From positions 1,199,001 to 1,263,000 of the forward strand of contig JADJRL010000003.1 of NCBI GenBank assembly GCA_016712225.1: a stretch of DNA of 64,000 nucleotides, written 5' to 3'. A program made the position numbers and the translations under genes. The notes under the pieces are model-generated. The model did no database searches. It saw only the letters and a program-made list of their open reading frames with translations, and was not told where the DNA came from. Shown piece after piece: positions 45,501-54,879 of the stretch; within the stretch, counting starts at the first letter, position 1; the number at the start of each line of letters is the position of its first letter. The DNA is from Candidatus Defluviibacterium haderslevense (GTDB lineage: Bacteria > Bacteroidota > Bacteroidia > Chitinophagales > Saprospiraceae).

Positions 45501-45515
45501 CCCAAAATCATTGGT

Positions 45516-46685
45516 ATGTATTTTACTTTAACTGAAGAACAAATTGCTGTAAGAGAAGCCGCCAGAGACTTTGCCAAGCAAGAATTATTACCAGGCGTAA
45601 TAGAAAGAGACGCTCATATGAAATTTCCTAAGGAAGAAGTGAGAAAAATGGGGGAAATGGGGTTTTTAGGAATGATGGTTTCTCCAGAATATGGGGGCGG
45701 TGGAATGGACACAATTTCCTATGTTTTGGCTATGGAAGAAATCTCCAAGGTCGATAATTCATGCTCTGTCATCATGTCTGTTAATAACAGTCTCGTTTGT
45801 TGGGGTATTGAAAAAATGGGAAACGAAGATCAAAAACTTAAATATCTACCAAAATTAGCAACTGGAGAGTGGATAGGATCTTTTTGTTTATCTGAGCCTG
45901 AGGCAGGAACGGATGCTACTCAACAAAAGACAACTGCAGTGGATTGTGGTGATTATTATTTGTTAAATGGCACGAAAAATTGGATAACTAATGGTGGTTC
46001 TTCTGCTGTTCATCTCGTTATGGCTCAAGCAAATCCAAGTGCAGGTTATAATGGGATCTGTACTTTTATAGTCGAAACTTCATGGCCGGGTGTAATGGTA
46101 GGTGCCAAAGAAGACAAATTGGGAATTCGTTCTTCTGATACACATACTATAATGTATAATGATGTTAAGGTTCCTAAAGAAAACCTTTTAGGTCCTTCCG
46201 GAGATGGTTTTAAATTTGCAATGAAAACCCTGACTGGAGGTCGAATTGGTATTGCAGCTCAAGCTTTAGGAATTGCTTCAGGTTCTTATGAATTGGCATT
46301 AGCCTATTCTAAAGAGCGAAAAACATTTGGAAAAGCAATTGCCCAACATCAAGCCATAGCCTTCAAATTAGCCGATATGGCTACTGAAGTTGAAGCAGCT
46401 CGACTTTTAGTTCATCGTGCTGCATGGATGAAAGACCAAGGCATTGATTTTACAATTGCAGCAAGTATGGCTAAACTATTCGCTTCAGATGTTGCCATGC
46501 GGCACTCCATTGAAGCAGTCCAAATACACGGTGGATATGGCTATGTCAAAGAGTATCATGTAGAACGATTAATGAGAGATGCAAAAATTACACAAATATA
46601 TGAGGGTACATCAGAAGTTCAACGGATGGTTATTTCCAGAGCTGTTCTGCAAGACCAACTTTATCAACCGATGTGGAACAAATAA
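45516..46685 (+). CDS. Acyl-CoA dehydrogenase (short/branched-chain type)
   Basis: A 389-residue flavoenzyme that oxidises acyl-CoA to 2-enoyl-CoA in fatty-acid or branched-chain amino-acid breakdown. FAD-binding CLSEPEAGTDA, WITNGGSSAVHLV and the C-terminal QIHGGYGYVKEYHVERLMRD motif are present. The catalytic base is E363 in IYEGTSEVQ, as in butyryl-CoA dehydrogenase. The ATG at 45516 matches the family N-terminus (MYFTLTEEQIAVREAARDFA); the longer frame adds 44 unrelated residues. The site-2 protease gene follows after 9 nt. The chain-length preference cannot be told. Confidence 0.95.
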   Translation: MYFTLTEEQIAVREAARDFAKQELLPGVIERDAHMKFPKEEVRKMGEMGFLGMMVSPEYGGGGMDTISYVLAMEEISKVDNSCSVIMSVNNSLVCWGIEKMGNEDQKLKYLPKLATGEWIGSFCLSEPEAGTDATQQKTTAVDCGDYYLLNGTKNWITNGGSSAVHLVMAQANPSAGYNGICTFIVETSWPGVMVGAKEDKLGIRSSDTHTIMYNDVKVPKENLLGPSGDGFKFAMKTLTGGRIGIAAQALGIASGSYELALAYSKERKTFGKAIAQHQAIAFKLADMATEVEAARLLVHRAAWMKDQGIDFTIAASMAKLFASDVAMRHSIEAVQIHGGYGYVKEYHVERLMRDAKITQIYEGTSEVQRMVISRAVLQDQLYQPMWNK

Positions 46686-46694
46686 AAAAATTAA

Positions 46695-47780
46695 ATGATT
46701 AATCAATCCTGGCGCTTAGGAACATTCGCAAAAATACCTGTTAAAATACATTGGACTTTTCCCTTAATATTAATTTATGTTGTTGCCAATGGGCTTTCAA
46801 ACCATAATCCATGGGAAAATATATTAGTTGAAGTCTGTTTTGTAATGTCCATGTTTTGTTGTGTTGTATTGCATGAATTTGGACATGCCTTAACTGCCAG
46901 GCGATATCATATTCAGACGGAAGACATCATTTTATTGCCGATAGGTGGAGTAGCCAGACTTCGCAATATGCCTGATAAACCAAGCCATGAATTGGTTATT
47001 GCTGTTATGGGACCCGCAGTAAATGTTATAATTGCAGCTGTTATTTTTGGGTATCTCTATTATTTAAATGGATTGTCTTTTTTTACAAATGAAGAATTCA
47101 ATCAAATTGAATTATTAAATTGGAATATTTTTTTACCAATACTTTTAATAGCGAATATTTTTTTGGTCATATTTAACATGATTCCTGCATTTCCAATGGA
47201 TGGTGGTCGGGTATTAAGAGCCCTATTGTCTTTTAAATTAGGAAAACTAAAAGCTACATTGTGGGCAAGTAGAATAGGACAATTTATTTGTATATTATTT
47301 ATTGGCTTTGGAATTTATTATGAAGCATGGACTACAGTTCTCATTGGAGTATTCATTTTTATTGCAGCTATGCAGGAATATCAAAGTGTCAGTCTCGATT
47401 TTACTCTTAAAGGCAAAATAGCCAAGATGGTGTGTCGAAAAATAAGCTATGTTATAACTTCTTATATGAGCGTTCAGGAAGCCATGGCTATAGTTTTATC
47501 AAGCGGAGATAAAAATTTTATTATTACAAATTTTAATGGTGAGTTTACTGCATCCATTAGTGCTGAAGAAATTTCCGCTGCTGTAAAACAAAATCCAGAT
47601 CAACGTATATCAGATTTGAACCTCCATGAAATTCTATTTTTGGAACCGAACCGAACATTAAAAGACCTTATGTTTTATCTTAATCAAGGCTATCCACTTG
47701 TCGTGATTAAAGAAGGCCCAGAAATCTTAGGTGTTATAGATCGCCAAGCTTTAGAACATTATTTAAGTTTAAACAAATAG
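46695..47780 (+). CDS. Site-2 protease (M50) family membrane metalloprotease with CBS-like domain
   Basis: A 361-residue protein with HEFGH (H60, H64) in the second TM and NMIPAFPMDGGRVL with D169 in a later TM, both zinc-binding motifs of intramembrane site-2 proteases. About six TMs lie in the first 235 residues, followed by a C-terminal CBS-like pair (SVQEAMAIVLSSGDKNFIITNF and RTLKDLMFYLNQGYPLVVI) that could sense an adenosine nucleotide. The substrate is unknown; related proteins cut anti-sigma factors or other membrane proteins. It is the second gene after acyl-CoA dehydrogenase (9 nt). Confidence 0.9.
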   Translation: MINQSWRLGTFAKIPVKIHWTFPLILIYVVANGLSNHNPWENILVEVCFVMSMFCCVVLHEFGHALTARRYHIQTEDIILLPIGGVARLRNMPDKPSHELVIAVMGPAVNVIIAAVIFGYLYYLNGLSFFTNEEFNQIELLNWNIFLPILLIANIFLVIFNMIPAFPMDGGRVLRALLSFKLGKLKATLWASRIGQFICILFIGFGIYYEAWTTVLIGVFIFIAAMQEYQSVSLDFTLKGKIAKMVCRKISYVITSYMSVQEAMAIVLSSGDKNFIITNFNGEFTASISAEEISAAVKQNPDQRISDLNLHEILFLEPNRTLKDLMFYLNQGYPLVVIKEGPEILGVIDRQALEHYLSLNK

Positions 47781-47852
47781 TCTATTTGACCACAATAGAA
47801 CAGAATATTCAAATATATATTAATGAATTTAATAATCACAGAAATTAATTTT

Positions 47853-50819
47853 ATGATCCGATATGGCATTCTTTTAATCTATTTTTTGTGTTCGACTTTT
47901 CTTTCATTGGCACAAACTACTTTCCCTGTAAATGGTGTCAACCATCCAGATCAAACTAGTTATTTATTTAAAAACGCAACTATACATGTTGATCCACTAA
48001 CCACTATAGATAATGGGATGATGTTAATCCGCAATGGAAATATAGTAGCTATTGGTTCAAATATAAATATTCCAATTGACGCAATAATCCGAGATTTGAG
48101 TGGCGCCCATATTTATCCTTCATTTATAGAAATCCTATCTGATTATGGAATACCTGAACCCAAAAAAATACAAGGTATTCAATCCATGATTAGTAATAAA
48201 GAAGGTGCGTTTTCCTGGAACGAAGCACTTCGTCCTGAAATAAATGCATCAGATTTATTCACAGTAAAAAATGATCAAGTAGGTTCATTAAGAGATCTAG
48301 GTTTTGGTACAGTGAATACACACTATGCAGACGGAATTTCGCGAGGGGGTTCTACCATTGTTTTATTAGGTGATAAAAATGAACACCAAATGATGTTAAA
48401 GCCTTTGGCTTGTCATGTGTTGAGTTTTAACAAAGGCCTTTCCAGTCAGGATTATCCGAGTTCACTAATGGGGAGTATAGCTTTGTTGAGACAAACTTAT
48501 ATGGACGGGAAATATTACCAAAATTCGAATCTATCAAAAGAAATAAATTTATCGCTACAAGCTTGGAATGAAAAAATAAAATTGCCTCAAATATTTATTG
48601 CTAATGATAAATATGATGTCTTAAGAGCTGATCGTTTGGCTAAAGAATTTAATCAAACTTATATGATTAAAACGGGTGGTGACGAATATCAGCGTATAGA
48701 AGAAATAAAAAAAACCAATGCAAAATTGATCGTACCATTAAATTTTCCGCCATTATATGAAGTGGAGGATCCTTATGATGCTTTACAAATTGATTTGGCT
48801 GATTTGAAACATTGGGAACTAGCACCATCCAATCCGCACATATTGGAAGAAAATTCAATACCCTTTGTTTTTACTTCATCTGGTTTAAAGGATAGGAAAT
48901 TATTTTTGGATCAAATTCGAACTGCAATTTCCAGGGGTCTTAGTCCGGAAAAAGCGCTTTTTGCAATAACACAAGGACCCGCTGAGTTTTTAGAAATATC
49001 CAATATTGTAGGAAGTTTAAAACAAGGATTATTAGCCAATTTCATTATTACCAACGGACAACTATTTGATACCAAAACAATAATATTAGAAAACTGGATC
49101 AAAGGAAATTCATTCACAATAAATAAACCAAAAGTCGATTACTTTAATTCAGGATATCGGTTTTTCATTTCCAATAAAACATATCAGGTTCTACCAAATT
49201 CTAGAAACTCTAAAAATGAATATAAAATATTATCACCTGATTCCAGTTCATGTAGCTTAACACTTAATGTAGATTCCAATTATTTAAGTGGACGATTTAT
49301 AGATGCCACTTCATTTACTTATTTACTTTCTGCGACAAAATTAAATAACCAATGGTTCGGTAAAACTCAAGATAAAACAGGTAAATGGATTGATTTCAAA
49401 TTTGAAGTTTCAAATGATAATAATATAAAGAATAGTCTTAAAAAAGATTCAGCTTCAAATTCACAAATTGGTTATATGGGTCAAGTGACTTATCCTTTTA
49501 TGGCATATGGATGGACCAATAAACCAAAAACTCAAAATTTATTGATAAAAAATGCCACGATTTGGACCTGTGAAATGGAAGGTAAATTATTGAATACCGA
49601 TCTACTAATAAAAAATGGAAAGATTGAAAAAATAGGAAAAGACCTTTCTGAACCAAATGTTTTAATTATTGATGCACTTGGAAAACACATTACTCCCGGC
49701 ATCATTGATGAACATTCGCATATCGCAATTTCAAAAGGGGTCAATGAATGTACACAATCAAATACAGCAGAGGTTCGCATTGGTGATGTAATTAATCCTG
49801 ACGACATTAATATCTATAGGCAATTAGGTGGAGGGGTAACCACTTCTCAGTTACTACACGGTTCTTGTAATCCTATAGGTGGGCAATCTGCAATTATCAA
49901 ATTACGTTGGGGATCTTCAGCAGAAGACATGAAATTTCAAGGTGCAGATGGATTTATAAAATTTGCTCTTGGGGAAAACGTAAAAAGATCTTCCGGAAAT
50001 AATAATGTCAGGTACCCCGATTCACGAATGGGTGTAGAACAAATATATGTTGATGCATTCACTCGTGCTAAAAGATATAATGATCTTCGCAATACAAAAT
50101 CCGAAAATCCAATAAGACAAGATTTAGAATTAGATGCGCTCGCAGAAATCCTTAATAAAAAAAGGTTTATTACCTGCCATTCTTATGTACAATCGGAAAT
50201 TAATATGTTAATGCATGTTGCGTCTGATTTTGGGTTTAAAATAAATACGTTTACCCACATACTCGAAGGTTATAAATTGGCAGATAAAATGAAAAATCAT
50301 GGCGTTGGTGCTTCTTCATTTTCAGATTGGTGGGCATATAAATTCGAAGTTTATGAAGCAATCCCATACAATGGTGCAATTTTACACGATCAAGGTGTGG
50401 TAACTGCTTATAATTCTGATGATGCTGAAATGGCAAGAAGACTAAACCAGGAAGCAGCAAAAGCAATAAAATATGGAAATGTAAGTGAAGAAGAAGCACT
50501 CAAATTCGTCACTCTAAATCCTGCAAAATTATTACATATAGACAATCGAGTTGGAAGTATTAAGATAGGCAAGGATGCTGACTTTGTCATTTGGAATAAC
50601 CATCCACTATCAATGTATGCCAGCCCTGAGATGACTTTCATAGACGGAATTAAATATTATGATAAATCACAGCAAGAACAATTGGAATCAGCAAATAACC
50701 AAGAAAGAACCCGCATTATTCAAAAAATGATCCAAAAAAAATCTGAAGGCCAGGCATCCATATCTTTTGCCTCACCACCGAAAAAATTATATCATTGTGA
50801 TGATCATGAAGCAGAATAA
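47853..50819 (+). CDS. Two-module exported amidohydrolase (first module degenerate)
   Basis: A 988-residue exported protein with a signal peptide (MIRYGILLIYFLCSTFLSLAQ). The first module (about 30-430) has the composite beta-domain of amidohydrolases (KNATIHVDPLTTIDNGMMLIRNGNIVAIG) but its expected HxH is replaced by SFIEILSDYG. The second module (about 540-970) has PGIIDEHSHIAI (H621, H623), SYVQSE and THILEGYKL, DDAEMA and a final IGKDADFVIWNNHPL, so its metal site looks intact. This pattern resembles the imidazolonepropionase-like amidohydrolases of Bacteroidota. The ATG at 47853 gives a clean signal peptide; one at 47823 would add 10 residues. A second amidohydrolase gene follows. Confidence 0.85.
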   Translation: MIRYGILLIYFLCSTFLSLAQTTFPVNGVNHPDQTSYLFKNATIHVDPLTTIDNGMMLIRNGNIVAIGSNINIPIDAIIRDLSGAHIYPSFIEILSDYGIPEPKKIQGIQSMISNKEGAFSWNEALRPEINASDLFTVKNDQVGSLRDLGFGTVNTHYADGISRGGSTIVLLGDKNEHQMMLKPLACHVLSFNKGLSSQDYPSSLMGSIALLRQTYMDGKYYQNSNLSKEINLSLQAWNEKIKLPQIFIANDKYDVLRADRLAKEFNQTYMIKTGGDEYQRIEEIKKTNAKLIVPLNFPPLYEVEDPYDALQIDLADLKHWELAPSNPHILEENSIPFVFTSSGLKDRKLFLDQIRTAISRGLSPEKALFAITQGPAEFLEISNIVGSLKQGLLANFIITNGQLFDTKTIILENWIKGNSFTINKPKVDYFNSGYRFFISNKTYQVLPNSRNSKNEYKILSPDSSSCSLTLNVDSNYLSGRFIDATSFTYLLSATKLNNQWFGKTQDKTGKWIDFKFEVSNDNNIKNSLKKDSASNSQIGYMGQVTYPFMAYGWTNKPKTQNLLIKNATIWTCEMEGKLLNTDLLIKNGKIEKIGKDLSEPNVLIIDALGKHITPGIIDEHSHIAISKGVNECTQSNTAEVRIGDVINPDDINIYRQLGGGVTTSQLLHGSCNPIGGQSAIIKLRWGSSAEDMKFQGADGFIKFALGENVKRSSGNNNVRYPDSRMGVEQIYVDAFTRAKRYNDLRNTKSENPIRQDLELDALAEILNKKRFITCHSYVQSEINMLMHVASDFGFKINTFTHILEGYKLADKMKNHGVGASSFSDWWAYKFEVYEAIPYNGAILHDQGVVTAYNSDDAEMARRLNQEAAKAIKYGNVSEEEALKFVTLNPAKLLHIDNRVGSIKIGKDADFVIWNNHPLSMYASPEMTFIDGIKYYDKSQQEQLESANNQERTRIIQKMIQKKSEGQASISFASPPKKLYHCDDHEAE

Positions 50820-50847
50820 AATTCATTTAACCGGTAAAAAATTAAAC

Positions 50848-52155
50848 ATGTCACTCATTAAAATTAATAGACTTTGGGTTCATTTAATGATCTTTAATTT
50901 CATTTTTATTTCATTTATAAATGCCCAAATTCCAGCTTTAGACCAACAAAAAGATATTGTTTTAAAGGGTGGAAGAATTCATGTTGGAAATGGGCAAATT
51001 ATTGAATCAGGAATTATTGTTTTATCAAAATCAAAAATTAAATATGTCGGAACCGATTACAAAGTTTTAAATCAAAACGAAATAGAAATTGACATATCCA
51101 ATAAAGAAGTGTATCCTGGATTTATTGCGCCTAATTCCACAGTAGGACTTGCAGAAATCGAATTGGTAAAAGCAACCATGGACCAACAAGAATTAGGTGC
51201 GATGAACCCTAATATCAGATCTATTATAGCTTATAATACGGATTCGAAAATAATCCCTACGTTGAGATCCAATGGTGTATTATTAAGTCAAATAAGTCCT
51301 GTAGGCGGTGTGATCTCTGGCCAAACTGCAATTGTCGAAATGGATGCTTGGAATTGGGAGGACGCTGCTTACAAATCTGATGAAGGTATAAGTTTAAATT
51401 GGCCTAATTCAAATTTCAACCAAGGTTGGTGGGGTGAACCGCAAAAGACATCGAAGAATGATCAATATGAAAAAGAAATTCTTGCTCTTAAAAATTATTT
51501 TGATCAAGCAAAATCTTATGCAACTATTGTGAATCAAAGTGAAAAAAATTTAGCATTTGAATCTATGAGAGGTTTATGGAATGGAACAAAAAAATTATAT
51601 ATCCATGTTGATTTTGCAAAAACAATTATTCATAGTATTCAGTTTGCTGAAAAATATGGTATTAAGCCTGTAATTGTAGGAGGTGCTGATTCATGGCGTA
51701 TTACAGATTTTTTGAAAACTCATAATATTTCTATTATTTTAAATCAAGCCCATAGTCTTCCTATAAGAGAAGATGAATCTATTTCGCAATCTTACAAGAC
51801 ACCCTATTTACTTTCAGAAGCGGGCATATTGTTTTGTTTAAGTATGGACGGTTTTTGGCAACAAAGAAATCTCGCTTTTCAAGCAGGACAGGCTATCGCA
51901 TTTGGTTTATCTAAGGAAGCTGCATTATCAAGTATTACTTATAATACAGCCAAAATCTTAGGCATAGACCAATCTGTTGGAACTTTAGAAATAGGCAAGG
52001 ACGCTACTCTATTTATAAGCGAAGGCGATGCGCTTGACATTAAAACCCAAAATATTATCAAGGCTTATATCCGGGGAAAAGAAATAGATCTAGATAATGT
52101 ACATAAGCAATTATATAAAAAGTACAATTCAAAATATCATCCTGAATTAAGGTAA
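50848..52155 (+). CDS. Exported amidohydrolase-like protein lacking the HxH motif
   Basis: A 435-residue protein with a signal peptide ending near INAQ, a composite beta-domain (DIVLKGGRIHVGNGQIIESG), and an amidohydrolase barrel ending in a typical SVGTLEIGKDATLFI. Where active members have PGxIDxHxH it has YPGFIAPNSTVGLAEIE, so the metal-binding His pair is absent. It may be catalytically dead or act as a subunit with the preceding protein. The start is uncertain: ATG at 50848 gives a standard signal peptide, and one at 50806 would overlap the upstream gene by 14 nt. The two genes surely share a transcript. Confidence 0.82.
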   Translation: MSLIKINRLWVHLMIFNFIFISFINAQIPALDQQKDIVLKGGRIHVGNGQIIESGIIVLSKSKIKYVGTDYKVLNQNEIEIDISNKEVYPGFIAPNSTVGLAEIELVKATMDQQELGAMNPNIRSIIAYNTDSKIIPTLRSNGVLLSQISPVGGVISGQTAIVEMDAWNWEDAAYKSDEGISLNWPNSNFNQGWWGEPQKTSKNDQYEKEILALKNYFDQAKSYATIVNQSEKNLAFESMRGLWNGTKKLYIHVDFAKTIIHSIQFAEKYGIKPVIVGGADSWRITDFLKTHNISIILNQAHSLPIREDESISQSYKTPYLLSEAGILFCLSMDGFWQQRNLAFQAGQAIAFGLSKEAALSSITYNTAKILGIDQSVGTLEIGKDATLFISEGDALDIKTQNIIKAYIRGKEIDLDNVHKQLYKKYNSKYHPELR

Positions 52156-52187
52156 TTAGTTCAATCTTATTTTTAAATTTTATATTT

Positions 52188-54779
52188 CTATCGAATTAAG
52201 GTAACAGATCCTTTTTTCGAAATATTTCTTAAGACAGCATTCGCATCATCCCCAAACTTAAGATCATAATTTAAATAATAAATATAAGATTCCATAGGTG
52301 CAGGTGCATCCTTATATCTTCCATTCCATCCTGGTAAACTAAGATCATTTGATTCATATACTTTTAGACCCCACCGATTATACACGTTAAATGATATCCG
52401 AATTAATTCAGCAGGGCAATCTTTTGGTTTAATGGGCCGAAAGACTTTATTAAGTTCCTCATTATTTTCTGGTGTAAAAATATTGGGTACAAGGACGCAA
52501 TCTTCACAATTAAAAATGATAACATTATAACTAAAAATAGAATCACATCCACTTGGAGATGGTATCTTTATTAAACTGGATCTACCAGGCTTATCAATTT
52601 TTACGCCATGCCTAAATATTGGTTGATTACAAAACAGTGTATCTGGCTTATTTAATTGGACAAACGGGATAATGACTTTAAGATTTATAGTTACTATTTC
52701 ATCACAAGAATTAGATCGAATGGTGTCTACAAATATTCCTTCTTTACGATATTCTTTCCCATTTAATAAATAGGAATCACCACTACAAATACTTGGATTT
52801 TCAACCCTCTTTGAAAAAGCAGCAACTTGAATGGTTCCAATGATCGAATCACAACCATCCCTATTTTTTATGTTAATAACATAATTACCTTTTGTGGAAT
52901 AGTTTAAGCCAAATTGTGATTTTGAGGAACCACAAGTTATGGTATCATTAAGCGTACCTAAATTTGTTAATGAATTTGAACTTAAAGTTAGAATAATAAT
53001 GGAATCACATGAATTATTGAGCTTAATGGTGTCTGAATAAATTCCAGCACTGAATAATTCTCTACCATTAAAAGTAAATGGTTTTCCAGCACACAGTGTT
53101 GCTGAAATTCTTCCAATCTGATAGGGTGAAATCACAATAATATGCTCATAGGGTACACTGATGCAACCATATTGCATAATCTTTGTGATTTTGTAGGTTC
53201 CAGGATTCGCAAAAATATAATCCACATCACCTTTTTTCTCGAATACGTCATTTCCTATACTCCAAATATGCTTTGCTAAACTATCACCAGTTGAAAAATC
53301 CTTAAAATGAACTGTTGTATTAGGGCAAGCTTGCTTTGGTCCATCTATCAATGGATTTAAATTTATGGTCGATGCGCACTCTGTTCGGAATAAAATGGAA
53401 GTATCCTTATAATTAGTATAGGCTAAAGTTTTTTGACCTGTATTGGTTTGATAAGTAAAGTCAGCTATGGTCCAATTAGGTTGATATCGGGATAATTCAA
53501 AAGTTACATCAATATCATGACACCCGGATAAAAATTGATCATCTGTCTTAATAATGAGACCTTGAAATGCTACATTTGAAGCATATGCTGTACTAAATCC
53601 GGATATAATGACTCCCCCAATTGCAGATCTGCGTACTCTGGTATATTGGGATCCTTTCATATTATAAATGAAAGCATTCTTAATACTTCCGTCTTGGTTG
53701 ATAATATATAATGCATTCTTATTTGGTGAATTAGGACCACTCGCACCATGCGCTGTAAACGCAAAAGTACTTACTCCGATAGCATATGATCCATCAGCCA
53801 AAACCGCAAGACCCTCTCCAATAGATCCCGCATCACTACCTACACTGACTTCATAAATGTTAGTAAAATAAGTATTAAGCGCTGAATCCGTTTTTATCAA
53901 AAAAACATCATATTCGGAGCTTTGATGATTTTCCTCAAGGAGGGTAGTAAATCCGGTAATCAAATAATTGTCTTCAGAATCTACGACCAGATCAAATGCA
54001 TTGGTTCTCTGATTATGGTATCCATAAGTTTTAAAATAAAGGGGTACACCCAATGGACTGGCTTTTAAAATAAATGCCTGAAATGTGCTATCCGCTATAC
54101 AACGTCCTGTTATAATGAGGTTATCCTCTGAATCTGTTTTAACTGCATAGGCTTCATCATACGTCCCACTTGGATTTCCATAAGTCTTAGTCCACAAAAT
54201 ATTTCCATTGCGGTCTAATTTAAACATATACAAATCATCTGCAATACGGTCTGATCCATAACTGCCCGTACTTCCGACTACCACAAAACCACTATCTCTG
54301 GTCATTACAATATCACGTCCAAATTCAAGATTATTTCCAATACGTCGCATCCATTTTACTTTTCCTGTGGCAGAAATCCGACCACATAAGATAGATGCTT
54401 GGAAAAAACCAGTTCCAAGGCTAAATGTAAAAACTACATCTCCGCTATCAGCTTCTACGATACCCATATTAGTATTCGTAGGTGATCCAGAGGGGCCCAA
54501 ACCTTTTGACCAAATTGGGTTGCCTAAACAATCATATTTAGTTATAATTCCCTCAGATCGATTAAAAGTGTCGGTCAAGAAACCCAAAGTAACAAATCCA
54601 CCATCTGAAAATGACTCCACATCATAAAAGTTGGTGTAAGAATTTTTTATGCCCGGTGTAAATGCCTTACTATAATATAATTTTTGGAATTGAATATTTT
54701 GTGCAAAAGTCTGAATACTAAAACAGAACATAATACAAAAAATAGTAGAGTGTATTATTTCTTTGATAATGAGTCGCAT
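52188..54779 (-). CDS. Large secreted protein with PKD and Cys-repeat modules and T9SS type B sorting domain
   Basis: An 863-residue secreted protein. After a signal peptide ending near TFAQN, residues 30-430 form an outward-pointing repeat array of beta strands (EADSGDVVFTFSLG, VMTRDSGFVVVGSTGSYGS, VKTDSEDNLIITGR) that looks like a propeller. A PKD-like domain lies around 480-560. Three to four Cys modules follow, each with CxGxxxxxNG, G-x-Y/F-x-DTI and CDSI/CDEI. The C-terminus is a type B (gliding-motility-associated) sorting domain: VPNIFTPENNEELNKVF, FNVYNRWGLKVYES and GWNGRYKD. The protein is expected at the cell surface. The ligand is unknown. It is divergent from the flippase gene. 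Confidence 0.87.
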   Translation of the reverse strand: MRLIIKEIIHSTIFCIMFCFSIQTFAQNIQFQKLYYSKAFTPGIKNSYTNFYDVESFSDGGFVTLGFLTDTFNRSEGIITKYDCLGNPIWSKGLGPSGSPTNTNMGIVEADSGDVVFTFSLGTGFFQASILCGRISATGKVKWMRRIGNNLEFGRDIVMTRDSGFVVVGSTGSYGSDRIADDLYMFKLDRNGNILWTKTYGNPSGTYDEAYAVKTDSEDNLIITGRCIADSTFQAFILKASPLGVPLYFKTYGYHNQRTNAFDLVVDSEDNYLITGFTTLLEENHQSSEYDVFLIKTDSALNTYFTNIYEVSVGSDAGSIGEGLAVLADGSYAIGVSTFAFTAHGASGPNSPNKNALYIINQDGSIKNAFIYNMKGSQYTRVRRSAIGGVIISGFSTAYASNVAFQGLIIKTDDQFLSGCHDIDVTFELSRYQPNWTIADFTYQTNTGQKTLAYTNYKDTSILFRTECASTINLNPLIDGPKQACPNTTVHFKDFSTGDSLAKHIWSIGNDVFEKKGDVDYIFANPGTYKITKIMQYGCISVPYEHIIVISPYQIGRISATLCAGKPFTFNGRELFSAGIYSDTIKLNNSCDSIIILTLSSNSLTNLGTLNDTITCGSSKSQFGLNYSTKGNYVINIKNRDGCDSIIGTIQVAAFSKRVENPSICSGDSYLLNGKEYRKEGIFVDTIRSNSCDEIVTINLKVIIPFVQLNKPDTLFCNQPIFRHGVKIDKPGRSSLIKIPSPSGCDSIFSYNVIIFNCEDCVLVPNIFTPENNEELNKVFRPIKPKDCPAELIRISFNVYNRWGLKVYESNDLSLPGWNGRYKDAPAPMESYIYYLNYDLKFGDDANAVLRNISKKGSVTLIR

Positions 54780-54848
54780 AATTTAAAATTAGTTAGCAAA
54801 ATACTTGTTTTTATAGTTTACAAACAGAAAATTCATATTTTTTTAATA

Positions 54849-54856
54849 TATTTTTG
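54849..54856 (+). promoter_or_regulatory. Candidate -7 box (TATTTTTG) for the flippase gene
   Basis: TATTTTTG matches TAnnTTTG, 23 nt before the TTG start. No -33 element is evident. Confidence 0.4.
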
Positions 54857-54879
54857 CACAATTAATCAAATCTAATAAT

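Noticed and set aside
52144..52204. A perfect 12-nt direct repeat (GAATTAAGGTAA) 49 nt apart
   Set aside because: Each copy contains the end of one of two convergent genes, and a single pair in AT-rich DNA is likely chance; no element lies between them.
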